Shown here one piece after another: positions 8,821-17,063 of a stretch of DNA of 30,579 nt. The notes below the pieces were generated by a model, which saw only the letters and a list, made by a program, of their open reading frames with translations, did not search any database and was not told the DNA's origin. Position 1 is the stretch's first letter, and each line of letters starts with the position of its first letter. This stretch comes from Gammaproteobacteria bacterium RIFCSPHIGHO2_12_FULL_45_12 (GTDB lineage Bacteria; Pseudomonadota; Gammaproteobacteria; DSM-16500), in contig MGYH01000006.1 in NCBI GenBank assembly GCA_001801665.1, positions 9,854 to 40,432 of the forward strand, read 5' to 3'. The position numbers and the translations under genes are program-made.

Positions 8821-10367
8821 TGAATATGACTCCCGTAAAGCGCGCGTTATTATCTGTTTCTGATAAGACCGGTCTGGTTGCATTTGCCAAAGCACTGGCG
8901 GCACTCGGTGTGGATATCATTTCAACGGGTGGAACCAGTCAGTTGTTGCAGCAAGCAGGGATTGCCCATCAGCCTGTCGAGGCGGTGACAGAGCTTGCTG
9001 CCATGCTGGATGGTCGGGTGAAAACGCTGCACCCCAAAATACACGGCGGCATTTTGGGGCGCCGCGATGTGCATGCGGAGGAGGCAGAGCAGCATGGCAT
9101 AGAGTGGATTGATCTGGTCGTCGTGAATTTTTATCCCTTTGAGCAGGGGGTGGCTCAATTGGGGCCGGCTGATTGGGAGAAAGTGGTAGAATTGATTGAT
9201 GTGGGCGGCCCCACCATGGTGCGTGCCGCAGCCAAAAATTTTAACTGGGTGGGCGTTGTGGTGAATGTGGGCGACTATCCGTCAATTTTGACGGAGCTAA
9301 AGCAGCAAGGCGGTCTTTCATATCAAACCAAGCAACAGTTAGCAGGCAAAGCTTTTGCGTTGACCTCACAGTATGACACAGCCATTCATGCTTATTTTCA
9401 GGCAGTGAGCAAAAAGACGGATGCCTCAATTTATCCGGTGCATTTGAACTTACAGTTTGAAAAACATCAGGCGTTGCGTTATGGCGAAAATCCTCATCAA
9501 ACAGCCTGTGCGTATCAATTGAGTGGGAGCCAATCTGGATTATTGTCTGCGTTGCAGCATCAGGGGAAGCCGCTATCATACAACAATATTTTAGACGCAG
9601 AAGCCGCTTTAACCTGTGTGGGCGAATTTACCGAGCCTACTTGCGTGATTGTCAAACACGCCAATCCATGCGGTGTCGCAACGGCCGGTGAGATTGAGGC
9701 GGCTTATCAATATGCCTATCACGCGGATGCGTTATCGGCATTTGGCGGCATTGTGGCATTGAACCGTCCCTGTACTCAGGCAATGGCGGAAGCCATCTCG
9801 GGTATCTTCATGGAAGTCGTGCTGGCACCTGCTTATACGAGGGAAGCGTTGGCTGCTTTTTCAGCCAAGCCTAATTTGCGTGTGCTTGAAATGTCGCATT
9901 CACAACTTGATCGGCTGGAAATGAAATTTATCACAGGCGGTGTGTTGTTGCAGGAAAGGGATCCGCAGTGGATGGATGTGAATGCCATTAAAATTGTGAC
10001 AAAACGACAACCTGAGCGAGATGATATCGAAGCCATGTTGTTTGCGTGGCAAGTTTTAAAGCATATTAAATCAAACGGTATTTTGATTGCGAAACAAAAC
10101 ATGACTGTCGGCATTGGTGCTGGTCAAGTATCACGTATTGATGCAGTCGATTTAGCGGTGCGTAAAGCGGGCGAAAAAATTCATCAGAGTATTTTGGCTT
10201 CGGATGCTTTTTTTCCATTTCGTGACAGTATTGACAGGATTGCCAATACAGGTATACGCGCAGTCATCCAGCCTGGCGGCTCAGTGCGTGATGATGAAGT
10301 GATTGCGGCCTGTAATCAACATGATATTGCCATGGTCTTTACAGGGAAGCGTTGTTTTAGACATTAA
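8820..10367 (+). CDS. purH: Bifunctional AICAR transformylase / IMP cyclohydrolase
   Basis: Performs the last two steps to IMP: formylation of AICAR with 10-formyl-THF, then ring closure. The 515-residue length fits the family. The N-terminal cyclohydrolase domain begins RALLSVSDKTGL and contains ISTGGTSQLL, LDGRVKTLHPKIHGGIL and VVNFYPFE. The C-terminal transformylase domain has LRYGENPHQTA, the catalytic Lys-His in VIVKHANPCGVA, and the ending HTGKRCFRH-type segment (FTGKRCFRH). I chose the ATG at 8820, six bases past an AAGGA site; ATGs at 8817 and 8826 are alternatives. It is followed 15 bases later by purE. It completes IMP synthesis, consistent with a shared purine operon here and in the purFDN cluster 6 kb upstream. 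Confidence 0.96.
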   Translation: MNMTPVKRALLSVSDKTGLVAFAKALAALGVDIISTGGTSQLLQQAGIAHQPVEAVTELAAMLDGRVKTLHPKIHGGILGRRDVHAEEAEQHGIEWIDLVVVNFYPFEQGVAQLGPADWEKVVELIDVGGPTMVRAAAKNFNWVGVVVNVGDYPSILTELKQQGGLSYQTKQQLAGKAFALTSQYDTAIHAYFQAVSKKTDASIYPVHLNLQFEKHQALRYGENPHQTACAYQLSGSQSGLLSALQHQGKPLSYNNILDAEAALTCVGEFTEPTCVIVKHANPCGVATAGEIEAAYQYAYHADALSAFGGIVALNRPCTQAMAEAISGIFMEVVLAPAYTREALAAFSAKPNLRVLEMSHSQLDRLEMKFITGGVLLQERDPQWMDVNAIKIVTKRQPERDDIEAMLFAWQVLKHIKSNGILIAKQNMTVGIGAGQVSRIDAVDLAVRKAGEKIHQSILASDAFFPFRDSIDRIANTGIRAVIQPGGSVRDDEVIAACNQHDIAMVFTGKRCFRH

Positions 10368-10382
10368 TCAGGGGAGGTGGAT

Positions 10383-10877
10383 ATGGCTGACATTTTAGTC
10401 AGTATTTTAATGGGTTCAAAATCCGACTGGGTGGTGATGGAAGAGGCAAGTTTGATGCTGGATAAACTGGGCGTTCCCCATGAGGCACGCGCACTGTCGG
10501 CACACCGGACGCCTGATGCGTTGCTTTCGTATCTTGCCTCGGCTGAAAAACGCGGTGTAGAAGTCTTTATTGGTGCGGCGGGTGGCGCGGCGCATCTGCC
10601 AGGCGTCATTGCGGCGAACACCTTGTTGCCTGTTTTAGGGGTGCCCATGGTGTCATCCACGTTTGTGAATGGTCTGGATGCGTTATTGTCGATTGTGCAA
10701 ATGCCAGCGGGCATTCCAGTGGGTACGCTTGCGGTGGGCAAGGCGGGGGCAGTGAACTCGGCAATCCTCGCGGCCAGTATTTTGGGGAACAAATATCCAA
10801 AGCATCAGGAAAGTGTCCGTCAATTGCGTCATGAGCAAGCGCAGAAAGTATTAGAGAACTCTCAACTAAAAGGATAA
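10383..10877 (+). CDS. purE: N5-carboxyaminoimidazole ribonucleotide mutase, class I PurE
   Basis: Rearranges N5-CAIR to CAIR in purine synthesis. The 164-residue protein has the nucleotide-phosphate loop ILMGSKSDW, the class I signature SAHRTPD, and the GAAGGAAHLPGVIA and ASTLLPVLGVP-like (AANTLLPVLGVPM) blocks; these indicate the bacterial class I enzyme that works with the carboxylase PurK. No purK is adjacent in this window. The ATG at 10383 has GGGGAGG five bases upstream, so it is preferred over the GTG at 10377. The stop overlaps the glyA start region (TAATGATGATG), showing tight coupling. Confidence 0.95.
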   Translation: MADILVSILMGSKSDWVVMEEASLMLDKLGVPHEARALSAHRTPDALLSYLASAEKRGVEVFIGAAGGAAHLPGVIAANTLLPVLGVPMVSSTFVNGLDALLSIVQMPAGIPVGTLAVGKAGAVNSAILAASILGNKYPKHQESVRQLRHEQAQKVLENSQLKG

Positions 10878-10879
10878 TG

Positions 10880-12157
10880 ATGATGTTTGCACCGATTTTA
10901 TTACGCGATTTTGATCCTGAAATTTGGCTCGCCATTGAAAATGAAAAAAAACGTCAGGAAGAACATATTGAATTAATTGCCTCTGAAAATTACGTCAGTC
11001 CGGAAGTGTTGGCCGTGCAAGGGTCGGTCTTAACCAACAAATATGCAGAAGGCTATCCTGGCAAACGGTATTACGGCGGGTGTGAGTTTGTGGATGTGGC
11101 GGAAACCCTGGCGATTGAACGTGCTAAAACCTTGTTTGGCGCGGATTATGCTAATGTGCAACCGCATTCAGGTTCGCAAGCGAATACAGCAGCCTATGCC
11201 GCCATGTTGAACCCAGGTGATGTGGTGCTTGGCATGAGTCTGGCACATGGCGGTCACTTGACACATGGTTCACCGGTAAATTTTTCGGGTAAGCTTTATC
11301 ACTTTTATTCATATGGCTTGCATCCTGAAACGGGTGAAATTGACTATGATGAGGCAGAGAAATTAGCGAAAAAATATAAACCAAAATTAATTGTGACGGG
11401 TTTTTCGGCTTATTCGCGTGTGGTTGACTGGCAGCGATTTAGAGACATTGCCGATAGCATTGGCGCTTACATGATGTCTGATATTGCGCATGTCGCAGGG
11501 TTGATTGCAACGGAATGCTATCCCTCGCCGGTTGGGATTGCCGATGTAACGACAACGACAACACACAAAACCTTGCGTGGTCCGCGTGGCGGAATGATCA
11601 TGGCGAAAGCCAATCCCGAATTGGAGAAGAAGTTGAATTCCGCTGTTTTTCCTGGTGGGCAGGGTGGGCCGTTAATGCACGTGATTGCGGCGAAAGCGGT
11701 GGCGTTTAAAGAAGCGTTACAGCCGGATTTTAAACTGTATCAGCAACAAGTGCTGGTCAATGCCAACGTCATGGCAAAGACATTAATAAAACGTGGTTAT
11801 ACGCTTGTGAGTGGCGGCACAGATAATCATTTGATTTTAATTGATTTGATGGATAAGCAGATCACGGGCAAAGAGGCGGAAGCGGCGCTGGGCCAAGCTT
11901 ATATGACGACAAATAAAAATGCGGTTCCAAATGATACGCAATCACCCTTTATTACCAGCGGGTTACGCATTGGCTCGCCAGCCATGACTACGCGGGGCTT
12001 TAAGGAAAAAGAAAGCGAACAGGTGGCGAACTGGATGAGCGATATTCTGGATGACTTGCATTGTGCGGAGACAATTAAGCGGGTGAGAAAGGACGTCATC
12101 GCGCTTTGTCAGCGATTTCCGGTTTATGGCAATCAGGAGGGTCGTGATGTTATTTAG
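10880..12157 (+). CDS. glyA: Serine hydroxymethyltransferase
   Basis: PLP enzyme converting serine + tetrahydrofolate to glycine + 5,10-methylene-THF. It thus feeds glycine to PurD and one-carbon units to PurN and PurH. About 425 residues, as is usual. Family motifs are IELIASENYVSPEVL, TNKYAEGYPGKRYYGGC and the PLP-lysine motif VTTTTTHKTLRGPRGG. The C-terminal TRGF block is also present. Three ATGs in a row at 10877, 10880 and 10883 follow the AAGGA of the purE end; spacing favours 10880 or 10883. The 3' end overlaps the convergent idi gene by eight bases with no room for a terminator. Location in a purine operon makes functional sense. Confidence 0.97.
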   Translation: MMFAPILLRDFDPEIWLAIENEKKRQEEHIELIASENYVSPEVLAVQGSVLTNKYAEGYPGKRYYGGCEFVDVAETLAIERAKTLFGADYANVQPHSGSQANTAAYAAMLNPGDVVLGMSLAHGGHLTHGSPVNFSGKLYHFYSYGLHPETGEIDYDEAEKLAKKYKPKLIVTGFSAYSRVVDWQRFRDIADSIGAYMMSDIAHVAGLIATECYPSPVGIADVTTTTTHKTLRGPRGGMIMAKANPELEKKLNSAVFPGGQGGPLMHVIAAKAVAFKEALQPDFKLYQQQVLVNANVMAKTLIKRGYTLVSGGTDNHLILIDLMDKQITGKEAEAALGQAYMTTNKNAVPNDTQSPFITSGLRIGSPAMTTRGFKEKESEQVANWMSDILDDLHCAETIKRVRKDVIALCQRFPVYGNQEGRDVI

Positions 12158-12689
12158 TGATTTTGCTTAATGCTAGGGCAAGCCAAGGAGTGAAGCACCG
12201 AGGGGTGGCGGCAAGTTCCTGTTCCAGCGTGGTCACGCTGACCCAGCGAATGGCGTGTACTTCCTGTCGGTTGGGCTGAATCAGCGCACCTTTGGCGAGC
12301 GTTCCGATCAAAACGTGATCAATTTCATTTTCTGCCAAGCCATTCGCAAAATGAGCATTATAATGGAACCATCCTAGGTTTTTTAAGGTGGATTTAATCC
12401 CCAGTTCTTCCTGCAGGCGTCGTTCACCTGCCTCAATAATGTCTTCGTTTGGTCGTGGATGCGAGCAGCAGGTATTCGTCCACAGCCCAGGCGAATGATA
12501 TTTGTCCAAGGCGCGTTGCTGTAATAGCAACTGCGGCTCCGCTTCTTGATTGAAGATGAAAACGGAAAAAGCACGGTGTAGCAGGTTGTTTTCATGGGCG
12601 TAAAGCTTTTCAGCCCGACCTGTTTCCTGGTCTTGCTCGTTGACTAAAATAACGTCTTGGTGATGAAGCTGACGATTGCGGGTTGTCAT
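12150..12689 (-). CDS. idi: Isopentenyl-diphosphate delta-isomerase, type I (Nudix)
   Basis: Interconverts IPP and DMAPP, the step linking the mevalonate genes next door to prenyl chain building by IspA. The Nudix-fold protein shows the catalytic Cys in WTNTCCSHPRP, a Nudix-type GERRLQEELGI box and the catalytic Glu region ENEIDHVLIGTL. I chose the ATG at 12689 (179 residues, aligning with the 182-residue E. coli enzyme). An in-frame ATG at 12749 would add 20 unmatched residues and leave only 35 bases to the divergent mvaA. The shorter start leaves ~95 bases for two promoters. It convergently overlaps glyA by eight bases. Divergent placement beside the mva chain suggests shared control of the pathway. 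Confidence 0.93.
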   Translation of the reverse strand: MTTRNRQLHHQDVILVNEQDQETGRAEKLYAHENNLLHRAFSVFIFNQEAEPQLLLQQRALDKYHSPGLWTNTCCSHPRPNEDIIEAGERRLQEELGIKSTLKNLGWFHYNAHFANGLAENEIDHVLIGTLAKGALIQPNRQEVHAIRWVSVTTLEQELAATPRCFTPWLALALSKITK

Positions 12690-12701
12690 GATGGAAGCCT
12701 G

Positions 12702-12711
12702 TACACGTGTA
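12702..12711. promoter_or_regulatory. 10-base palindrome between divergent idi and mvaA, possible operator
   Basis: TACACGTGTA is a perfect palindrome lying 13 bases upstream of the chosen idi start and within the only space shared by the two divergent isoprenoid transcripts. I see no other strong operator-like sequence here. A short palindrome can occur by chance, so this is a weak call. Confidence 0.2.
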
Positions 12712-12784
12712 TAGCGATCTATTGATAAATCCAGTAGAATGGACGCCATTTATAGCCTGATGGACTGGTGATTTCAAGAAAAAT

Positions 12785-13834
12785 ATGCGCTGGCAAACTG
12801 ATAAAAAAATAGCCCCCATTCCCATGCGTGTGGTTGGGCCAGTGAAAATTGTGAGTACGGAAGTGAATGAGGATGTTTACTTGCCTCTCGCAACACTGGA
12901 ATCGCCCCTTTGGCCCTCCACCCATCGCGGCGCACGGGTATGTTCGCATGCCGGTGGCATTCGTGCGGTCATGATTGATGAACGCATGACACGTTCAGTC
13001 CTGGTTGAGGCGGACACGGCGCAAGCGGTGTATCAGGTGTATCAGTCAATACAGCAGCAAAAAGAGCAACTTCAGGCGGTGATTAGTGAAACGAGCCGCT
13101 TTGCAACGTTAATTGACATGCATGCGCAAATCATTGGCTCCATGCTGTATTTGCGTTTTGAATTGTTAACGGGTGATGCGGCAGGACACAACATGGTGAC
13201 GCTGGCATCCGATCGCATGCTGGAATGGTTGTTATTGGAGTATCCCCAACTACGTTATGTCTCCATCTCAGGTAATTTCTGTTCCGACAAAAAAACATCG
13301 GCTGTCAATGGCTTGTTTGGCCGTGGTAAAAATGTGATTGCGGAGGTGACGCTGTCCCGTGCTATTTGTCGCGGCATGTTAAAAACCACGCCTGAAAAAA
13401 TGGCGGAAATTAATCTGAAGAAAAATTTACTAGGCAATATTGTTGCCGGTGGTTTGCGAACGGCCAATGCACACTTTGCCAATATGTTGTTAGGGTTTTA
13501 TCTGGCAACGGGTCAGGATGCGGCCAATATTATTGAAGGTTCGCAAGGGATTGTTCACACTGAAGTGCGCGGCGATGACTTGTATTTTTCCGTGAGCTTG
13601 CCAAATTTAATTGTAGGCGCGACTGGAAGCGGAAAAACGTTACCGTATGTACAGGAAAATTTACAATTACTGGGATGCCTTGAAAAAAGGGCGCCTGGTG
13701 AGAATGGCAGACGCCTAGCCGTGATTGCGGCAGCCGCGGTTTTGTGCGGGGAGTTATCCTTGCTGGCGGCGCAAACCAATCAGGGTGAATTAATGCGAAG
13801 TCATCTGAAGCTTGAACGCAGTTCACATTTATAG
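12785..13834 (+). CDS. mvaA: Hydroxymethylglutaryl-CoA reductase, class I-like
   Basis: Reduces HMG-CoA to mevalonate, the committed step of the pathway. The 349-residue protein carries the four catalytic residues known from class I enzymes: Glu in ATLESPLWPS, Lys in SGNFCSDKKTSAVNG, Asp in ATGQDAANI and His in MRSHLKLER. The segments DAAGHNMV and NAHFANMLLGF are also family-like. The C-terminal PGENGRRLA...GELSLLAA block resembles class I (archaeal/eukaryotic type) rather than Pseudomonas mevalonii class II. The usual GTVGGGT is replaced by GATGSGK. The N-terminus is short: it begins only ~13 residues before the conserved PMRVVGPVKI, and an in-frame stop just upstream rules out an earlier start. 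No clear ribosome site precedes the ATG. Confidence 0.9.
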   Translation: MRWQTDKKIAPIPMRVVGPVKIVSTEVNEDVYLPLATLESPLWPSTHRGARVCSHAGGIRAVMIDERMTRSVLVEADTAQAVYQVYQSIQQQKEQLQAVISETSRFATLIDMHAQIIGSMLYLRFELLTGDAAGHNMVTLASDRMLEWLLLEYPQLRYVSISGNFCSDKKTSAVNGLFGRGKNVIAEVTLSRAICRGMLKTTPEKMAEINLKKNLLGNIVAGGLRTANAHFANMLLGFYLATGQDAANIIEGSQGIVHTEVRGDDLYFSVSLPNLIVGATGSGKTLPYVQENLQLLGCLEKRAPGENGRRLAVIAAAAVLCGELSLLAAQTNQGELMRSHLKLERSSHL

Positions 13835-13871
13835 CGTCATGCAGTTTCTTTAACCAGAAAGAGGATAAATT

Positions 13872-15116
13872 GTGGTGAAAGTCGGTATTGATACGTTAGC
13901 GATCTACTCTTCCCATTATGTTTTTGAGCTAGCGGCATTAGCCCGAGCGCGAGGGATGGACCCTGATAAATATCATGTTGGTTTGGGGCAGCGCACCATG
14001 TCTGTTCCGCCGCCAGGAGAAGATATTGTGACCATGGCAGCCAATGCCGGTTGGCAGGCATTGCAAGATATTGATGTCAATGAAATTGAAATGCTGCTGT
14101 TTGCAACCGAGTCAGGTATTGATCAGTCCAAGGCCGCGGGTATTTATGTGCATGAGCTGTTAGGGTTGCCACCCCGTTGTCGTGTGGTTGAGTTGAAACA
14201 GGCATGTTATGGCGCAACGGCTGCGCTGCAATTGTCATTGCCCTTTTTGCGAGAAAACACGGATAAAAAGATTTTATTAATTGCGTCAGACAACGCGCGT
14301 TATGGATTAAATACGCCTGGCGAATCTTCGCAAGGATGCGGCGCGGTAGCCATGGTTTTGTCTGCGTTTCCAAGAGTGCTGGCATTTGAATCGGAATATG
14401 GTCTTGTCACTGAAAATGTCATGGATTTTTGGCGCCCAAATTATTTGCGTGAAGCGTTGGTGGAAGGAAAATATTCCAGCAAACTTTATTTATCCATGTT
14501 TGAAAAAACATGGGCGCAATATACCGCCTTGTCTGGCCGGGGGTTTGTCGATCACGCTTATTATTGTTATCACACGCCGGTGCCGCGCTTGGTTGAAAAG
14601 GCGCATCAAAGTTTAGTGAGACAAACGGGTTTTGGCCATTTACCGGCAGAAGTATTAAAGCAGCAAATTGATTTTTCATTAGAGTATGGTCGGCGAATTG
14701 GAAACAGTTATACCGCCTCGTTATATGTTGGGTTGGCATCGTTGCTGGATTTGGCGCCGGAAAATCTTGCGAATAAGCGCGTTGGTTTTTACAGTTATGG
14801 ATCAGGATGTGTTGCTGAATATTTTAGTGGTATCATACAGCGAGACTATCAGAAAGCATTGCATACGGCATTTCATCAGCAAGGGTTCACAGCGCGAAAA
14901 TATCTGGATTATGATGAGTATGTTGAATTTTATTCATTTCAATATGCGGAAGACGGCAGTTTGCAAGAAATCCCCGCGCATGAAACTGGGTTATTTCGTT
15001 TGGTCAAACTAGATCAACATAAGCGAATTTATGAAAAAACAGGGTTGCATCTGGTTGCATCGTCTGATTTAAGCAGTACAGAGCCGCACGCTGTCAAGGC
15101 AAAGGGACTGATATGA
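13872..15116 (+). CDS. mvaS: Hydroxymethylglutaryl-CoA synthase
   Basis: Condenses acetyl-CoA with acetoacetyl-CoA to HMG-CoA. The 414-residue thiolase-fold protein begins VKVGIDTLAIYSSHYV. The catalytic triad expected for the family is visible: Glu in LLFATESGIDQSKA, Cys in VELKQACYGATAALQ and His in YYCYHTPVPRLVEKA. The GRRIGNSYTASLYVGLASL and YSYGSGCVAEYFSG motifs complete the match. The GTG at 13872 follows GAGGA by six bases; GTG 13875 is an alternative. The stop overlaps the mvaK1 ATG (ATGA). It sits 37 bases after mvaA, so mvaA and mvaS are probably co-transcribed with the kinases. Confidence 0.95.
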   Translation: MVKVGIDTLAIYSSHYVFELAALARARGMDPDKYHVGLGQRTMSVPPPGEDIVTMAANAGWQALQDIDVNEIEMLLFATESGIDQSKAAGIYVHELLGLPPRCRVVELKQACYGATAALQLSLPFLRENTDKKILLIASDNARYGLNTPGESSQGCGAVAMVLSAFPRVLAFESEYGLVTENVMDFWRPNYLREALVEGKYSSKLYLSMFEKTWAQYTALSGRGFVDHAYYCYHTPVPRLVEKAHQSLVRQTGFGHLPAEVLKQQIDFSLEYGRRIGNSYTASLYVGLASLLDLAPENLANKRVGFYSYGSGCVAEYFSGIIQRDYQKALHTAFHQQGFTARKYLDYDEYVEFYSFQYAEDGSLQEIPAHETGLFRLVKLDQHKRIYEKTGLHLVASSDLSSTEPHAVKAKGLI

Positions 15117-16123
15117 AAGTGTATGCGCCCGGCAAGATCATTCTTTCCGGCGAACATGCCGTTGTTCATGGGCAACCTGCATTGGCGATGGCAGTGAATC
15201 GTTATGCAACCGTCACCGTGACAAGAGAATTGCTGCCCCAGATTTTATTTGATTTGTCTGATATTGCGCATCATTCCCGATTGAGTTTTCATTCATTAAA
15301 AAATTTGAAAGCGCGTATCAAGCGTAAATATCACAAATTTATTCGCGGCGAATATTCCATTCGGGAAGTATTGCAAAAACCTTTTGAATTGGCGCAGTTT
15401 GCTTTAAGCGTGTTTGCTGACTCCTTAAGTATTACCATTCCGCATGGTGTTAAAATTCATTTGAAATCCAATATCCCCATTGGTTGCGGCATGGGCTCAT
15501 CTGCCGCCACCATTTTGAGCGTCATGCAAGCCATTGCCATGCACTTGAAAATTCCTGTTTCGGCTGAGACCTTATTTGCGCTAGCGTTAGAAGCGGAGAA
15601 TATGCAGCATGGCTATTCCAGCGGATTGGATTTGCGCGTTGCATTGCAGGGCGGCTGCCTTTATGGACGCGGAGAAAGCTGGCAGCCAAGAGCGGTGCCA
15701 ACGCTGCCTATGTATTTGGTGAACACGGGGATACCCCAAAGTTCAACGGGGCAGTGTGTCACAGAGGTGGCATCTTTTTTTAAGTCATCTTCCTTAGGCA
15801 CCGCGTTCGCGGATGTGACGCAAGCGATGGATATTGGGTTGCAGCAACGTTCAGGTCAAGTGATACGTGATACCATTCAAGCGAATCATCGTTTATTAAT
15901 TCAGATTGGTGTCGTGCCTGATCGCGTGCAACAGTTTATTACCGCCATTGAGGTGTTAGGGGGCGCAGCGAAAATATGTGGTGCTGGCGCCATTTTTGGT
16001 GATCAGGCCGGCGTGGTGCTGGTGTTGCTTGAGGATGACACCGTTTTTTTTAATCTCTGTCAGCGCTATGGCTATGCTTATTCTCCATTAATGGGTGAGT
16101 CGCGAGGTGTGCATGTCGTTTAA
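15113..16123 (+). CDS. mvaK1: Mevalonate kinase (GHMP family)
   Basis: Phosphorylates mevalonate at C5. The 336-residue GHMP kinase begins MKVYAPGKIILSGEHAVVHG, the standard N-terminal motif with substrate-facing His and Glu. The ATP-binding GHMP loop is PIGCGMGSSAATILS, and the late motif is GGAAKICGAGAIFGD. Of the two non-decarboxylase GHMP kinases here, this one has the classical mevalonate kinase N-terminus, so I assign it to the first phosphorylation; the order of the two kinases is nonetheless inferred. It overlaps mvaS by four bases and the next kinase by about eleven, which points to one translationally coupled transcript. Confidence 0.88.
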   Translation: MKVYAPGKIILSGEHAVVHGQPALAMAVNRYATVTVTRELLPQILFDLSDIAHHSRLSFHSLKNLKARIKRKYHKFIRGEYSIREVLQKPFELAQFALSVFADSLSITIPHGVKIHLKSNIPIGCGMGSSAATILSVMQAIAMHLKIPVSAETLFALALEAENMQHGYSSGLDLRVALQGGCLYGRGESWQPRAVPTLPMYLVNTGIPQSSTGQCVTEVASFFKSSSLGTAFADVTQAMDIGLQQRSGQVIRDTIQANHRLLIQIGVVPDRVQQFITAIEVLGGAAKICGAGAIFGDQAGVVLVLLEDDTVFFNLCQRYGYAYSPLMGESRGVHVV

Positions 16124-17063
16124 AGCGTCAGCACCCGGTTCCATGATGCTGCTGGGTGAATATGCTGTCTTGCATGGCAAGCATGCACTGGTGTGCGCGG
16201 TGGATAAGCGCATGGTGGTCACGATCACGCCCCGTGCGGATGATCGTATCTGTATTCATTCTGCTTTAATGGGAGATGACAGCACCAATCTGGCGGGACT
16301 CAATCAACCGCTTGAAAAACCTTTTCACTTTATATTAGCGGCATTAAAACAATATCAAACACGTTTAAGGTATGGATGTGACATTGATATTGTTTCAGAC
16401 TTTTCTGACAAGTGGGGACTGGGTTCATCGGCTGCCGTGACGGTTGCAACCTTGTCGGCTGTTGCGGCCTGGTTAAATGTCCGGGTGAGCTTGCTTGAAT
16501 TAGTGCGTCAAGGGCGCAAGGTGGTGCGACAGATTCAAGGGGTTGGGTCTGGCGCCGATATCGCCGCCTCTGTTTTTGGCGGCATGGTGGCTTATCAGGC
16601 TGAGCCATTGGCGGTGGAGAAATTTTCCGTCGTTTATCCGCTAACGGCCGTCTACGCGGGGTTTAAAACACCGACGGTTGCGGCCATTCAGCAGGTGAAC
16701 CAACGGTTTGCGCCATATCCTTGCCTGTTTCATAAGCTATGTCATGGAATAGACCAATGTGTCCTTGAAGGAATGGAGTTGGTGCGCAAGCAGGAATGGG
16801 CTAAACTGGGCGTAGTGCTCAATATTCAGCAGGGGCTGATGGATGCCTTGGGCGTTAATTCACCTTTAATGCATGCGTTGGTGCTTGGGCTTAGAAAGTT
16901 ACCCGGTGTGTTGGGGGCAAAAATTTCTGGCTCAGGACTAGGTGATTGTGTGATTGGCTTGGGTGAATCAACGGAAACGGCTGTCTTTGACTGTGCAGAG
17001 GTCGGCATGCACGCTATTCCAGTCTGCATGACCTTACAAGGAGTGTATTGTGAAAAAATCTGA
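16113..17063 (+). CDS. mvaK2: GHMP kinase, probably phosphomevalonate kinase
   Basis: Probably converts 5-phosphomevalonate to 5-diphosphomevalonate, the only pathway step otherwise missing from the cluster. The 316-residue protein has the GHMP N-terminal motif SAPGSMMLLGEYAVLHG, an ATP loop WGLGSSAAVTVA, the stretch GSGADIAASVFGGMVAY and a C-terminal GAKISGSGLGDCVIG motif. The ATG at 16113 has GAGGTG five bases upstream and is preferred over the GTG at 16095. The N-terminus is also close to mevalonate kinases, so a second mevalonate kinase or a mevalonate-3-phosphate enzyme cannot be excluded from sequence alone. Assignment rests on motifs plus gene order between mvaK1 and mvaD. Confidence 0.78.
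   Translation: MSFKASAPGSMMLLGEYAVLHGKHALVCAVDKRMVVTITPRADDRICIHSALMGDDSTNLAGLNQPLEKPFHFILAALKQYQTRLRYGCDIDIVSDFSDKWGLGSSAAVTVATLSAVAAWLNVRVSLLELVRQGRKVVRQIQGVGSGADIAASVFGGMVAYQAEPLAVEKFSVVYPLTAVYAGFKTPTVAAIQQVNQRFAPYPCLFHKLCHGIDQCVLEGMELVRKQEWAKLGVVLNIQQGLMDALGVNSPLMHALVLGLRKLPGVLGAKISGSGLGDCVIGLGESTETAVFDCAEVGMHAIPVCMTLQGVYCEKI

Noticed and set aside
10364..10935. Long minus-strand ORFs opposite purE
   Set aside because: Shadows of well-conserved purE and glyA codons; no independent homology.
13614..13640. P-loop-like GATGSGKT in mvaA
   Set aside because: It aligns with the conserved GTVGGGT region of HMG-CoA reductase and the four catalytic residues surround it; not an ATPase.
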